Positions 8,277-19,146 are shown, counted from the stretch's first letter. The stretch is DNA of 64,000 nt from Acuticoccus yangtzensis (GCF_001927245.1 NZ_MJUX01000002.1:582118-646117); one strand, 5' to 3'. Program-made: numbers and translations. Notes: generated from the sequence alone by a model not told the origin.

Positions 8277-11030
8277 TCAGGCGGCCGAGAGGGCCGAGTG
8301 CGGGGGCGTGTTGTCGTAGGCCTGACGCACGCCTTCGACGATGGCGGCACGCAGCTCGGGATCGGTGATCTGCTCGCCGTCGGGGCCGGTGACGTAGAAC
8401 ACGTCGACCACGCGCTCGCCGAAGGTGGCGAGCTGGGCGGAGCGCACGTTGAGGTCCAGCGCCAGGAGCGCGTCGGCGAGGTCGCGGAAAAGTCCCGGCC
8501 GGTCGAGCCCCGAGACCTCGATGGCGGTGTAGCCCTGCGACCAGTCGTTGGCGACGATGACGTCGGTCGGGTGGGTGAAGGCCTTCTGCTTCACCGCGCG
8601 CAACTGGCGGTCGTTGGTCCGCGGCACCGGGGCGCGGCCGGACAGAGCGTCGCGCACCATGCTGCTGATGCGGGCGATGCGCTGCTCCTCGTCGGCCGGA
8701 TCGTCGGAGGTCGGGCGGATGTGGAAGACGTCCACCGCCATCTCGTCCTGGGTGGTGAAGATCTCGGCCGAGCGGACGGAGGCTTGAACCGCGGCGCATG
8801 CGGACGCGACGGTGGTGAGGAGATGGTGCTGGTCGGGGGCGATCAGCGTGACCTCGGTGGTGGTCGTGTCGATGACGCGGCAGCCGATGGAGATGTCGCC
8901 CGGCGCACCGCGCGCCCAGAGCGAGGCGTGATAGACCGCATCCTCGGCGCTGACGCGGATCCAGTAGGGCGCGGAGTGCATGTTGGCCCAGGCCTCGCGC
9001 GTGACCTCGGGCAGCGACTGCGCCGCCTTTTCGAGGAAGGCGACCTTCGCGGCGGCGATCCGGGCCTCGCGCGGGCGGCGGGTGTGGCGCGCGGCGATGA
9101 CCGCCTCGGTCTCGTCGAACAGGGTGGCGAGGAGGGTGGACTTCCAGCCGTTCCACACGTTGGGGCCGACGGCGGTGATGTCGGCCTCGGTCAGGATCTC
9201 GAGCAGCTTGAGGCGCTCGAAGCTCTGCACCTTCTGGGCGAAGTCGTCGATCGTCTTGGGGTCGCTGAGGTCGCGCGACTGGGCGGTGATCGACATCGTC
9301 AGATGCTCTTCGATGAGCCAGGCGACGAGGTCGGTCTCGGCCGCGGACAGGCCGAAGCGGGGGCACAGGCGCCGGGCGATGCGCGCGCCTTCGACGGAGT
9401 GGTCCTTCGGCCGGCCCTTGGCGACGTCGTGCAGGAACACCGCGACATAGAGCGCGCGGCGATTGTGGATGGTGCCGATGAGGTGCGAGGCGAGGCGGTG
9501 CTGCTGTTCGAGGCCGCCGCGCTCGATCCGCGACAGCAGGCCGACCGAGCGGATGAGGTGCTCGTCCACCGTGTACGAATGGTACATGTTGAACTGCATC
9601 ATCGCGACGACCTTGCCGAAGTCGGGCACGAAGGCGCCGAGCACGCCGGTCTCGTTCATCAGCCGCAGCAGCGTTTCGGGATCGTGGGAATCGCTGAGCA
9701 GCCGCAGGAAGATGGCGTTGGCCTCGGCGTCGTTGCGGACCTCGGCGTTGATCAGCTTCAGCGAGCGGCGCATGTGGAACAGAAGGTCCGGGTGCAGGCG
9801 CAGATTGTGCTGATCGGCGATGTCGAACACGCGCAGCATGTTCACCGGATCGTCGGCGAAGGCGGTGGGGTTGGCGAGGACGAGGCGGTCGTGCTCGGCG
9901 CCGAAATCGTCGTTGATCGTGCGCGTCGCGTGGCCGGTGAGGGAGCGGACCATGCGGGTCAGGCCGACCGGCTGCACGGCGTGCTGCGCCTCCAGGCCCG
10001 CGCACAGGATGCGCGTCAGGTCGCCGACGTCCTTCGCGACGAGGAAGTAGTGCTTCATGAAGCGTTCGACGTCGCTGAGGCCGGGGCGCGGCGAGTAGCC
10101 GAGACGCTGGGCGATCTCGCGCTGCAGGTCGAAGGTCAGGCGCTCTTCGGCGCGGCCGGTCAGAAGGTGCAGGTGGCAGCGGACCGACCACAGGAAGTCG
10201 TCGCACTTGCGGAAGAGGCGGTAGTCCTTGGCCGAGAACACGCCCTTGCCGACGAGTTCGGCCTCCGAGCGCACGCGGTAGAAGTACTTGGCGATCCAGA
10301 ACAGGGTCTGGAGATCGCGCAATCCGCCTTTGCCTTCCTTCACGTTGGGCTCGACGAGGTAGCGCGTCTGCCCCTGGCGCTTGTGCCGCTCGTCCCGCTC
10401 TTCCAGCTTGGCGGCGATGAACTTCTTGCCGGTGCCGCGCACCACGGCCTGGTCGTAGCGGGTGTAGAGCTGCTCGGCGAGTTCGGCATTGCCTTCGACG
10501 AGGCGGCATTCCAGGAGCGCGGTGCGGATCGTCACGTCGCCGCGGGCGAGCTTCACGCACTCGTCGATGGAGCGGGCGGCGTGGCCGACTTTGAGGCCGA
10601 GGTCCCACATCATGTAGAGGATGACTTCGACCATGGACTCCGTCCACGGCGTCGGCCGGTAGGGGTAAAGGAAGAGAAGGTCGATGTCCGACCCCGGCGC
10701 GAGCAGGCCGCGCCCGTAGCCGCCGGTGGCGATGACGGAGAGCTTTTCGGCCACCGACGGATTGGCGGTCGGATAAACGTATTCGTGGATGAAGCGGTAG
10801 AAGGCCTGGATGATCGCGTCCTGCCCGGCGGCGAGAACGCGCGCGGCCTTCACGCCGGACTTGGTGGTTTCGAGCGAGTCCGAGCAGGCGCGCAGGCTTT
10901 CCGCACGCGCGGCCTTCAGCCGTTTCAGGACCGCGGGGCGGGCCCGCGTGAAGCTGTCGTCGTGCTCCTGGAAGATGCGTTCCAGGTCGGCGTAGATGGC
11001 GTCGGCGGTGGGTGGGCTGGAGGCGATCAC
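8277..11030 (-). CDS. glnD: Bifunctional uridylyltransferase/uridylyl-removing enzyme
   Basis: GlnD senses glutamine and uridylylates or deuridylylates the PII protein, here probably GlnK at 20.98 kb. The 917-residue protein has the nucleotidyltransferase domain first, with GGYGRGLLAPGSDIDLLFLY near residue 105, an HD domain with AVFLHDVAKGRPKDH in the middle, and two C-terminal ACT domains around residues 720-800 and 830-905. The start is a GTG at 11028-11030 in a GTGA overlap with hemW. It lies in the minus-strand run rph-rdgB-hemW-glnD-murJ. Confidence 0.96.
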   Translation of the reverse strand: MIASSPPTADAIYADLERIFQEHDDSFTRARPAVLKRLKAARAESLRACSDSLETTKSGVKAARVLAAGQDAIIQAFYRFIHEYVYPTANPSVAEKLSVIATGGYGRGLLAPGSDIDLLFLYPYRPTPWTESMVEVILYMMWDLGLKVGHAARSIDECVKLARGDVTIRTALLECRLVEGNAELAEQLYTRYDQAVVRGTGKKFIAAKLEERDERHKRQGQTRYLVEPNVKEGKGGLRDLQTLFWIAKYFYRVRSEAELVGKGVFSAKDYRLFRKCDDFLWSVRCHLHLLTGRAEERLTFDLQREIAQRLGYSPRPGLSDVERFMKHYFLVAKDVGDLTRILCAGLEAQHAVQPVGLTRMVRSLTGHATRTINDDFGAEHDRLVLANPTAFADDPVNMLRVFDIADQHNLRLHPDLLFHMRRSLKLINAEVRNDAEANAIFLRLLSDSHDPETLLRLMNETGVLGAFVPDFGKVVAMMQFNMYHSYTVDEHLIRSVGLLSRIERGGLEQQHRLASHLIGTIHNRRALYVAVFLHDVAKGRPKDHSVEGARIARRLCPRFGLSAAETDLVAWLIEEHLTMSITAQSRDLSDPKTIDDFAQKVQSFERLKLLEILTEADITAVGPNVWNGWKSTLLATLFDETEAVIAARHTRRPREARIAAAKVAFLEKAAQSLPEVTREAWANMHSAPYWIRVSAEDAVYHASLWARGAPGDISIGCRVIDTTTTEVTLIAPDQHHLLTTVASACAAVQASVRSAEIFTTQDEMAVDVFHIRPTSDDPADEEQRIARISSMVRDALSGRAPVPRTNDRQLRAVKQKAFTHPTDVIVANDWSQGYTAIEVSGLDRPGLFRDLADALLALDLNVRSAQLATFGERVVDVFYVTGPDGEQITDPELRAAIVEGVRQAYDNTPPHSALSAA

Positions 11031-12211
11031 GCGGCAAGCTCCCGGACGACGGCGTTGGTGAGAAGGCGGGCGGTGTCGGGCACGGCGATGCGGCGCCCGT
11101 CACGGCGCAGGAACCCGCCGGCGGCCAGCGCGTCGATGCGCGCCTCGTCGAGCGGGGCGCCGGCCCGCGCGGCGTAGGCGTCAAGGTCCATGCCTTCGGT
11201 GAGGCGCAGCGCCATGAGGAGATATTCGTCAGCGCGCGCGCCCGCGCCGAGCGGTTCGTGCTCGGTCAGGCCGTGGCCGTCCGCCTCCACCTTGGCGAGC
11301 CAGGTTTCCGGGTGGCGCTCGGTGGAGGTGGCAGTGCGGGTGCCGTTCTCGTTCAGCCGCCCGTGCGCGCCGGGGCCGATGCCGATATAGCTGCCGCCGC
11401 GCCAGTAGACGAGGTTGTGCCGGGCCTCGCCGCCGGGGCGGGCGTGGTTGGACACCTCGTAGCGGGAGAAGCCTGCGGCGCGTGTCATCTCGCCGGTCAG
11501 CTCGTAGAGGTCGGCGGCGGCGTCGTCCTCGGGCACGACGAGCTTGCCCATCTCGGCGAGGTCGAAGAAGCGCGTGCCGGGCTCGATGGTGAGCTGATAG
11601 AGCGACAGGTGATCGCCCGCGAGGTCCAGCATGTCGCTCAGTTCGGCGGCCCAGGCGGTGGTGGTCTGGCGCGGCCGGGCGTAGATGAGGTCGGCCGACA
11701 CGTGCGGGAAGATGCGCCGGGCCAGCGCCAGGGCGGCGCGCGCGGTGGCCGCGTCATGCAGGCGGCCGAGGGCGGCGAGCTCGGTGTCGTTCAGCGACTG
11801 CACGCCGAGGGAGACGCGGTTGACCCCTGCGGCGCGGTAGCCCTCGAACCGGGCTGCCTCGACGGAGGTGGGGTTGGCCTCCAGCGTGATCTCGGCGTCG
11901 GCGGGAAGGCCCAGCGTGTCGTCGATCGCGGTCAGGATCGCCGCGACGGTGGACGGCTCCATCAAGGACGGTGTGCCGCCGCCGAAGAAGACGGAGAGCG
12001 GGCGGCGCTCGGCGGTCCACGACGCGAAGGTGGCGAGTTCGCGCGCCATGGCGGCGGCGAAGCGCGTCTGGTCCACGGCCTTGTGGCGCACGTGGCTGTT
12101 GAAGTCGCAATAGGGGCATTTGGCCTGGCAGAAGGGCCAATGGACGTAAACCGCGAAGCCGCCATCCGCACGCACCCGAGACTCAACCTGTGCGACATTC
12201 AACGTGGACAT
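11027..12211 (-). CDS. hemW: HemW-like radical SAM protein
   Basis: HemW proteins are relatives of oxygen-independent coproporphyrinogen oxidase that bind heme rather than decarboxylate coproporphyrinogen. The 394-residue protein has the CxxxCxxC cluster motif in HWPFCQAKCPYCDFNSH near residue 30, the FFGGGTPSL SAM-binding glycine motif, and the HemN C-terminal domain. The start at 12209-12211 is preceded by a strong AGGAGAGGG. Annotation as HemN is a common mislabel; length and context (next to rdgB and rph) favour HemW. Confidence 0.92.
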   Translation of the reverse strand: MSTLNVAQVESRVRADGGFAVYVHWPFCQAKCPYCDFNSHVRHKAVDQTRFAAAMARELATFASWTAERRPLSVFFGGGTPSLMEPSTVAAILTAIDDTLGLPADAEITLEANPTSVEAARFEGYRAAGVNRVSLGVQSLNDTELAALGRLHDAATARAALALARRIFPHVSADLIYARPRQTTTAWAAELSDMLDLAGDHLSLYQLTIEPGTRFFDLAEMGKLVVPEDDAAADLYELTGEMTRAAGFSRYEVSNHARPGGEARHNLVYWRGGSYIGIGPGAHGRLNENGTRTATSTERHPETWLAKVEADGHGLTEHEPLGAGARADEYLLMALRLTEGMDLDAYAARAGAPLDEARIDALAAGGFLRRDGRRIAVPDTARLLTNAVVRELAA

Positions 12212-12319
12212 GCTCCCTCTCCTACGGCGGTTCGCGCCTCGACTGAAGCACGGTGCGCTGGACCGAGGCGAGGCCGGGCGCACGAGAGCGTGCCACTGTG
12301 GCCGGAACGCCGCTGTTCC

Positions 12320-12364
12320 TGACATATGTGTCAGCGGCCCCGTCCGCGTGGGGGCGGGGCCGCT
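12320..12364. promoter_or_regulatory. Palindrome and GC-rich stem-loop between rdgB and hemW
   Basis: The 185-base gap between rdgB and hemW holds two adjoining inverted repeats. One is TGACA-N4-TGTCA at 12320-12333, 109 bases upstream of hemW. The other is a perfect 10-bp stem, 12333-12342 with 12355-12364. No T-run follows the stem on either strand, so it is not a convincing intrinsic terminator. The palindrome could be an operator for hemW, but it does not clearly match an Fnr-type box. Confidence 0.35.
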
Positions 12365-12396
12365 GTGCGGCGATATGGGTCAGGCGGCGGCGGTTT

Positions 12397-13065
12397 TCAC
12401 GCCGCAGGGGCGTCGTTTGCGCCGGCCTCGCCCGTCAACCCGAGCGCTTCCATGAAGATGGAGACGGCGCGGGCGCGATGCGAGAGGGGGTCCGGCCCGC
12501 CGGCCTTCTCCTCGCCCGTCATCTCGCCGAAGGTGCGCCCGTCGGCGTCGGCGGGGATGAAGAGCGGGTCGTAGCCGAAGCCGTTGGTGCCGCGGGGCGA
12601 AGCGGCGATGGTGCCGCTGCACACGCCCTCGAACACGTGCGCCTCGTCCTCCTGCGGCAAGGTGAGGGCGAGGACGGCGACGAACCGGGCCTCGCGCTGT
12701 TCGGGCGTGATGGCGCCTTCGCCGCGCAAGCCGGAGAGGACGCGCTCCATCGCGGCGCCGAAGTCCTTGCCCGGCCCGGCCCAGCGGGCGGAGTAGATGC
12801 CGGGATCGTCGTTCAGCGCGGAGACGCAGAGCCCCGAATCGTCGGCGAGGGCGGGCTTGCCGGTGGCTCTGCTGGCGGCGGCCGCCTTCAGGATCGCGTT
12901 TTCGGCGAAGGTGCGGCCGGTCTCCTCCGGCTCCGGCAGGCCGAGGTCGCCCGCCGACACCACGGTGATGCCGAGCGGGGCGAGCAGGGTGGCGAACTCC
13001 GCCACCTTGCCCTTGTTGTGGGTGGCGAGCACCAATTCGGGACCGATCGCGTCCAGAAGGCTCAC
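12397..13065 (-). CDS. rdgB: Non-canonical purine NTP pyrophosphatase (RdgB/HAM1)
   Basis: RdgB cleaves dITP, ITP and XTP to monophosphates, keeping deaminated purines out of nucleic acid. The 222-residue protein shows [12 protein letters not shown] near residue 13, the [10 protein letters not shown] segment, the catalytic [10 protein letters not shown] motif near residue 72 and [10 protein letters not shown] near residue 158. The start is a GTG at 13063-13065 overlapping the rph stop by 4 bases, so rph and rdgB are translationally coupled, as in many alphaproteobacteria. Confidence 0.96.
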   Translation of the reverse strand: MSLLDAIGPELVLATHNKGKVAEFATLLAPLGITVVSAGDLGLPEPEETGRTFAENAILKAAAASRATGKPALADDSGLCVSALNDDPGIYSARWAGPGKDFGAAMERVLSGLRGEGAITPEQREARFVAVLALTLPQEDEAHVFEGVCSGTIAASPRGTNGFGYDPLFIPADADGRTFGEMTGEEKAGGPDPLSHRARAVSIFMEALGLTGEAGANDAPAA

Positions 13066-13775
13066 GAGAGGGTGAGCTTCTGAAGGTCGACGAGGCGGGT
13101 GATCCCGTCCGACGCGAGGTCCATGAGGGCCGTCAGCTCATCGCGGGTGAAGGGCGCGCCCTCGGCCGTCCCCTGCACCTCGACGATGCCGCCCTTGCCG
13201 GTCATCACGAAGTTGGCGTCGGTCTCGGCGGAGGAGTCCTCCACATAGTCGAGGTCGATCACCGGGGTGCCCTTGACGATGCCGCAGGAGATCGCCGCGA
13301 CGTGGTCGGTCAAGGGGTTGGTTGTGATCATGCCGGCGTTCATCATGTAGCTGACGCAATCCGACAGGGCGACGAAGGCGCCTGTGATGGCGGCCGTGCG
13401 GGTGCCGCCGTCGGCCTGGATGACGTCGCAGTCCACCGAGATCTGGCGCTCGCCCAGCGCGGCGCGGTCGACCACGGCGCGCAGCGAGCGGCCGATCAGG
13501 CGCTGAATCTCCTGGGTGCGGCCGGACTGCTTGCCGGACGAGGCCTCGCGGCGCATCCGCTCCTTGGTGGCGCGGGGCAGCATGCCGTATTCGGCGGTCA
13601 CCCAGCCCTCGCCGCCGCCCCTCAGCCACGGCGGCACGCGCTCCTCCAGCGAGGCGGTGCACAGCACATGGGTGTGGCCGAACTTGACGAGGCACGAGCC
13701 TTCCGCGTGTCTTGAGACCGCGCGCTCCATGGAAACGGCGCGCATCTCGTCACTTCGGCGGCCATCGTGTCGCAT
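13062..13775 (-). CDS. rph: RNase PH
   Basis: RNase PH is a phosphorolytic 3'-5' exoribonuclease that trims tRNA 3' ends. The 237-residue protein begins with an RHDGR segment, and has the [16 protein letters not shown] segment, the [25 protein letters not shown] region near residue 90 with phosphate-binding arginines, and [15 protein letters not shown] near residue 120. The start at 13773-13775 fits the family; the open frame upstream lies opposite hrcA and is not coding. It is first in the minus-strand operon and divergent from hrcA across 84 bases. Confidence 0.96.
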   Translation of the reverse strand: MRHDGRRSDEMRAVSMERAVSRHAEGSCLVKFGHTHVLCTASLEERVPPWLRGGGEGWVTAEYGMLPRATKERMRREASSGKQSGRTQEIQRLIGRSLRAVVDRAALGERQISVDCDVIQADGGTRTAAITGAFVALSDCVSYMMNAGMITTNPLTDHVAAISCGIVKGTPVIDLDYVEDSSAETDANFVMTGKGGIVEVQGTAEGAPFTRDELTALMDLASDGITRLVDLQKLTLS

Positions 13776-13859
13776 AGAATTTCCCTTCTCCCATCGGGCG
13801 GCGAGCGTTGCCATATTAAGGGAGGAAGCGATAGTCCCGGAAAAGGAGCGGCTGGCGCG

Positions 13860-14921
13860 ATGAGTCTGGTGGACGTGACCCGAGATCCGATCGAGCTCGA
13901 CGAACGCTCGCGCGATATCTTCCGGCAGATCGTCGACGCTTATCTGACGACCGGCGAGCCGATCGGTTCGCGCTCCATCTCGCGCGCGCTGCCCAACAAG
14001 CTGTCGCCGGCCTCCGTGCGCAACGTGATGAGCGACCTCGAGCAGCTCGGCCTGATCTTCGCGCCGCACACCTCGGCCGGGCGGCTGCCGACCGACAGGG
14101 GACTGCGCCTGTTCGTGGACGCGCTGCTGTCGGTGGGCGAGTTGTCGGACGAGGAACGCAGCGGCATCGAGGCGGTGGCCGAGGGGACCGACGCGGTGGA
14201 CGCGGCGCTGATGCGTGCCTCTCAGGTGCTGTCGGGCATGTCGTCGGGCGCAGGCGTGGTGCTGACGGCGACGCACGATCTGAGGCTCAAGCACATCGAG
14301 TTCGTGGCGCTGGACCCCGGCAAGGCGCTGGTGGTGCTCGTGTCGGACGACGGCTCGGTCGAGAACCGGCTGGTCGACCTGCCGCCGGGGCTGCCGCCGT
14401 CCGCATTGCAAGAGGCGTCGAACTATCTCAACGCGCACATCCGCGGGGCGACGGTGGGCGAGGCGCGTTCGATCATCGCCCGCCGCGCCGACGAGCAGCG
14501 CGCCCAGCTCGACGAGTTGACGGCACGGCTGATCGACCAGGGCATCGCCTCATGGTCGGACGCATCGGCGAAGGATACGGGGTCGCTGATCGTCCACGGC
14601 CGGGCCAACCTGTTGCAGAACGTCGGTGTACGTGAAGATCTCGATCGTGTTCGTCAGCTCTTGGATGACCTGGAGACGAAGCGGGAGCTGATGCAGTTGC
14701 TGTCGCTGACCGAAGGCGGCGAAGGTGTTCGCATTTTCATCGGGTCCGAGAACAAGCTGTTTTCGCTCTCGGGTTCGAGCCTCATCATGTCGCCCTATCG
14801 CGATACGGCGAGGCGCACGGTGGGAGTGCTTGGAATCATTGGGCCGACACGCCTCAATTATGCCAAGATCATTCCCGCGGTGGATTATACGGCGCAGGTT
14901 GTTTCGCGATTAATCAAATGA
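13860..14921 (+). CDS. hrcA: Heat-inducible transcription repressor HrcA
   Basis: HrcA represses groE-type heat-shock genes by binding CIRCE elements. The 353-residue protein has the N-terminal winged helix with [16 protein letters not shown] and [17 protein letters not shown], then [19 protein letters not shown], and the C-terminal dimer domain ending [13 protein letters not shown] near the end. The ATG at 13860 gives the standard N-terminus. No CIRCE-like sequence is visible upstream and, unlike the frequent hrcA-grpE arrangement, grpE does not follow here. Confidence 0.95.
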   Translation: MSLVDVTRDPIELDERSRDIFRQIVDAYLTTGEPIGSRSISRALPNKLSPASVRNVMSDLEQLGLIFAPHTSAGRLPTDRGLRLFVDALLSVGELSDEERSGIEAVAEGTDAVDAALMRASQVLSGMSSGAGVVLTATHDLRLKHIEFVALDPGKALVVLVSDDGSVENRLVDLPPGLPPSALQEASNYLNAHIRGATVGEARSIIARRADEQRAQLDELTARLIDQGIASWSDASAKDTGSLIVHGRANLLQNVGVREDLDRVRQLLDDLETKRELMQLLSLTEGGEGVRIFIGSENKLFSLSGSSLIMSPYRDTARRTVGVLGIIGPTRLNYAKIIPAVDYTAQVVSRLIK

Positions 14922-15091
14922 CGCGCAACCCCAGGGCTAGCTTCAGAGTTTAATCGCATATGTGCGCCATCTGGGTTATGGGTATTGCGTGTCAGGTTGG
15001 CGTCGGAGGCCCGGCGGGGCATCGCGCTAGGTATGCGCCGGTGGGCGGCCATGGATGAAAGCAGGCGAATGAATCGCCGGAGGACTGAACA

Positions 15092-15406
15092 ATGAGAGCC
15101 ATTCTCGCACTGATCCTGCTTGTCGGTGTCGCAGGCACGGCATCGGCCCAGACGTCGGTCACGGTCCGCCCTTATGGGGACGGGGCCGGAGGCGACGGTG
15201 CCTATGTCGGCCCCTACCGGGATCTGCCGGGAGTTGGTATGTTCAGCGGCCGGGCGGTCCCCGTCTCGCCCGTGTACGCCGATGGTGGCGTCAAGACGCC
15301 GAGCTACATGAAGATCGAGAACGGCAATTCCGGCCGCTTCTCCCAGTCCGAGCTGCCGTATCTGGACGGTTGGCACGGCACCCTGTCGGAAGGCTGGGCG
15401 TTCTGA
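15092..15406 (+). CDS. Small secreted protein of unknown function
   Basis: A 104-residue protein with a clear Sec signal peptide: MRAILALILLVGVAGTASAQ, cleavage probably after ASA near residue 19. The mature part is short, rich in Gly, Tyr and Pro, without cysteines or repeats. I do not recognise a family. It stands alone between hrcA and a convergent formyltransferase gene and ends shortly before an intrinsic terminator at 15461. The genuine-looking signal peptide and the terminator support it as a real gene. Confidence 0.7.
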   Translation: MRAILALILLVGVAGTASAQTSVTVRPYGDGAGGDGAYVGPYRDLPGVGMFSGRAVPVSPVYADGGVKTPSYMKIENGNSGRFSQSELPYLDGWHGTLSEGWAF

Positions 15407-15460
15407 CGCCAGCCGCCTGACCGGCTCCTGCGCCCTGGCGGGGCGCTCATGACGACAGCC

Positions 15461-15486
15461 AAGGGTGCGTTCGCGCACCCTTTTCA
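15461..15486. terminator. Intrinsic terminator with UUCG tetraloop
   Basis: A perfect 9-bp stem, AAGGGTGCG with CGCACCCTT, closes a TTCG tetraloop and is followed by more T residues. The symmetrical A and T flanks could let it serve both the secreted-protein gene on the plus strand and the convergent formyltransferase gene, which ends at 15535. Confidence 0.8.
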
Positions 15487-15534
15487 TCGTTTCGGCGCCG
15501 CGGTGGCGACGGGCCTGCGCTCCGCGCGGTATCG

Positions 15535-16212
15535 TCAGCCGCGCGCGGCCTTGCGCGACACGCGCGCTCCCTCTGGCAGCGTGCCGATGAGGTCGAGCTC
15601 GGGCCGCAAGGCGGGCGCCCGCTCCCACGACGGCTCCCACGTCGCATAGGCTTCGTCCTGCGGCTCGCGGCGGATGATACCGGCGGCGATGTCCTTCACC
15701 GCCCGCTCCAGCAGTGTCAGCCCCAGCGGAAACAGCTTTTCGCGCCACAGACTGTCCACCGTCTCGCCCGGCGAGACGAAGACGTAGTCCTGGGCGGCGA
15801 TGTCGCCCCCGTCCATCCGCTCCGACAGCCAGTAGACAGAGCCGCCGGCGACGGGGTCCTTCATGTGGATCGTCCAGCGCACGGCGTCTCGCCCGCGGTG
15901 GCGCGGCAGCAGCGACGGGTGATAGCCGATCGCCCCGAAGGTCGTGGCCATGCGCGTGCGGCGGCCCACGAAATCGTGACTGTGGGCGGCGACGATGAGG
16001 TCCGTCCCGGCGGGCAGCGTCTCGGCCCGCAGAGTGCCGGCGAGGATCCACGGCACGCCCGCCCGCTCGGCCGCGGCGCGCAGGCGATCCTCGCGGACGC
16101 CGTCCTCGCGCAGCGCCGGGGCCGAGACGGCATTCACGCGAAAACCGCCGCGCCGCAGCATCTCGAACACGGCGGCGCCGAACGCCTTCTGACCGGTCAA
16201 AAGGACGTTCAT
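15535..16212 (-). CDS. Formyltransferase-family protein
   Basis: A 225-residue protein with the N-terminal nucleotide-like fold of the formyl-THF transferase family. Visible marks are MNVLLTGQKAFG at the start, a segment matching the catalytic region as AIGYHPSLLPRHRGRDAVRW near residue 95, and GGSVYWLSERMDGGDI after it. It is shorter than methionyl-tRNA formyltransferase (about 310) and lacks that enzyme's C-terminal tRNA-binding domain, so it is a stand-alone formyltransferase of unknown substrate rather than Fmt. It is divergent from the aminotransferase gene. Confidence 0.8.
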   Translation of the reverse strand: MNVLLTGQKAFGAAVFEMLRRGGFRVNAVSAPALREDGVREDRLRAAAERAGVPWILAGTLRAETLPAGTDLIVAAHSHDFVGRRTRMATTFGAIGYHPSLLPRHRGRDAVRWTIHMKDPVAGGSVYWLSERMDGGDIAAQDYVFVSPGETVDSLWREKLFPLGLTLLERAVKDIAAGIIRREPQDEAYATWEPSWERAPALRPELDLIGTLPEGARVSRKAARG

Positions 16213-16250
16213 GGCCCCCTCGTCACTCCCTCGTCACCGGCCCGCTTTAG

Positions 16251-17600
<1,350 letters not shown>

Positions 17601-17640
17601 GATCGACACCCGTTCCCGGTCGTCTGATTGGAGAATACTC

Positions 17641-18138
17641 ATGCGGAAATCCCTGGTTGGCGTTCTCGCGATGCTCGGTGTTGCAACGGCCGCCCCCGCG
17701 GCCCATGCCGATTTCGGCGTGAAGGTCGGTGTTCTGACCTGTGACGTTGCGGGCGGGGCGGGTCTCATCGTCGGCTCTCACAAGCCGCTCGCGTGCTATT
17801 TCAACGCCCTCGGCAGCCAGGATGCGGCCTATGAGGGGTCGATCACCAAGATCGGCCTCGACGCGGGGATCACCACCGGCTCGAAGATCGCGTGGGCGGT
17901 GTTCGCGCCGACCACGCAGCTGGAACCCGGCGCGCTCGAGGGCCGCTACTACGGCATCTCGGCCGAGGCGACATGGGCGCTCGGTCTCGGCGCCAACGTC
18001 CTCGTCGGCGGGTTCGACCGGTCGATCAACCTGCAGCCGATCTCGATCCAGGGGCAGGCCGGGGCGAACATCGCGGGCGGCATCGGCTACATGCGGCTGA
18101 AGAGCCCGCCGCCGGTGGAAGTCTACTACAAGAAGTAA
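17641..18138 (+). CDS. DUF992 exported protein
   Basis: A 165-residue protein with a signal peptide ending near AAHA (about residue 22) and a glycine-rich domain matching DUF992: VGVLTCDVAGG, then PLACYF, then GISAEATWALGLGANVLVGG, and a C-terminal GYMRLK segment. DUF992 proteins are small alphaproteobacterial periplasmic or outer-membrane-associated proteins of unknown role. It sits 40 bases after the aminotransferase gene and is closed by a strong terminator. Confidence 0.88.
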   Translation: MRKSLVGVLAMLGVATAAPAAHADFGVKVGVLTCDVAGGAGLIVGSHKPLACYFNALGSQDAAYEGSITKIGLDAGITTGSKIAWAVFAPTTQLEPGALEGRYYGISAEATWALGLGANVLVGGFDRSINLQPISIQGQAGANIAGGIGYMRLKSPPPVEVYYKK

Positions 18139-18143
18139 GAGCG

Positions 18144-18176
18144 AAGGCCCGCGGGGGAGAGACCGCGGGCCTTTCT
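18144..18176 (+). terminator. Intrinsic terminator after the DUF992 gene
   Basis: An 11-bp perfect stem, AAGGCCCGCGG with CCGCGGGCCTT, has an 8-base loop and is followed by TCTC, six bases after the DUF992 stop. The A-rich 5' flank gives it some capacity for the convergent glycosyltransferase gene too. Confidence 0.8.
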
Positions 18177-18198
18177 CGCTCGGGCAGGACGCGGGGCC

Positions 18199-19146
18199 TC
18201 AGCGGTCGCCGCCGGGGCGGCCGGCCTTGTCGCGCTTGTGCATGCGATAGAGTTGCGGGGCCGCCAGCAGGATCTTCGCGTAGCGCGGGCCGAGCCGTGA
18301 GGGCTCCGAGAGGGCGCGCCACAGCCATTCGGTTCCGGTACGCCGCATGACGGTCGGCGCCCGGCGGATCTCGCCGGACAGGAAATCGAGCCCGCCGCCG
18401 ATGGACAGGAAGACGCCGTGGCGCACGCGCCGCGCCATCCCTTCCGCCCACACCTCCTGCTTGGGTGCGCCGAGGGCGACGAGGACGAGGTCCGGCCGCG
18501 TGGTGCGGAGCATCACCAGAAGCTCCTCCTGGAGGGCGGGATTGCGCTCGAAGCCGAAGGGCGGGGCGTAGGCGCCGCGGAACTCCAGCGCGGGGAAACG
18601 CTGCTTCAGCAGCGTCGCGGCGCCGTGCAGCCGGTCCATGGTCGACCCGAAGAGGAAGACCGAGCAGCCCTCGCGTGCGGCCGCCTCCATCAAGGGCAGG
18701 ATGAGATCGGAGCCGGTGACGCGCGCCTTCAGCGGCGTTCCTTCGGCCTTGGCGAGCCAGAGGAAGGGCATGCCGTCGGCCGTCACCATGTCAGCATGGT
18801 CGTAGCAGCGGCGGAAGAGCGGGTCGCTCCTCAGCTTCATCACATGGTCGAGGTTGGTGGTGATGACGGTGCGGCCCGGCGTCGTGCGCGACCAGGCGAT
18901 GATGCGGTCCACCGCCTCGTCGAAGGTGAGATTGCAGACGTCGATCCCGAAGAGGCGGACTGCTTCCAGCGGCGGCAGCGGGGACGTGTCGGCGCACGGT
19001 GCAGCCGGACCCGCGGCGGCGTCTCGATCAGCGGTGGCGTTTCGATCAGCGGCGGCAGAGGGGCGCGGGCCGGGCGCTGCGAGGCCGGAGAGGGTTCGCG
19101 CGACGACGTAGCCGCCGAACAGACGCCTGAAGAACGGATGGGACAT
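18199..19146 (-). CDS. WecG/TagA/CpsF-family glycosyltransferase
   Basis: A 315-residue GT26-family transferase that would add an N-acetylmannosamine-type sugar to a lipid-linked acceptor for surface polysaccharide. Family marks are LFGIDVCNLTFDEAVDRI near residue 67, TNLDHVMKLR, ADGMPFLWLAK, VFLFGSTMDRLHGAA, LVLVALGAPKQEVW near residue 220 and SIGGGLDFLSGEI. The first 60 residues are Ala/Asp/Pro-rich and not conserved; they contain an 18-bp DNA duplication. The gene appears monocistronic, with a terminator of the upstream amtB operon before it. Confidence 0.88.
   Translation of the reverse strand: MSHPFFRRLFGGYVVARTLSGLAAPGPRPSAAADRNATADRDAAAGPAAPCADTSPLPPLEAVRLFGIDVCNLTFDEAVDRIIAWSRTTPGRTVITTNLDHVMKLRSDPLFRRCYDHADMVTADGMPFLWLAKAEGTPLKARVTGSDLILPLMEAAAREGCSVFLFGSTMDRLHGAATLLKQRFPALEFRGAYAPPFGFERNPALQEELLVMLRTTRPDLVLVALGAPKQEVWAEGMARRVRHGVFLSIGGGLDFLSGEIRRAPTVMRRTGTEWLWRALSEPSRLGPRYAKILLAAPQLYRMHKRDKAGRPGGDR

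Noticed and set aside
8298..11177. Open 959-codon frame on the plus strand opposite glnD
   Set aside because: It is the GC-rich antisense shadow of glnD; the translation is Arg/Gly/Val-rich without any family motif, while the minus strand encodes complete GlnD domains.
8260..11184. Apparent 1496-codon fusion upstream of murJ
   Set aside because: The frame is simply open through glnD in high-GC DNA. MurJ's true start at 8257-8259 is fixed by the family N-terminus.
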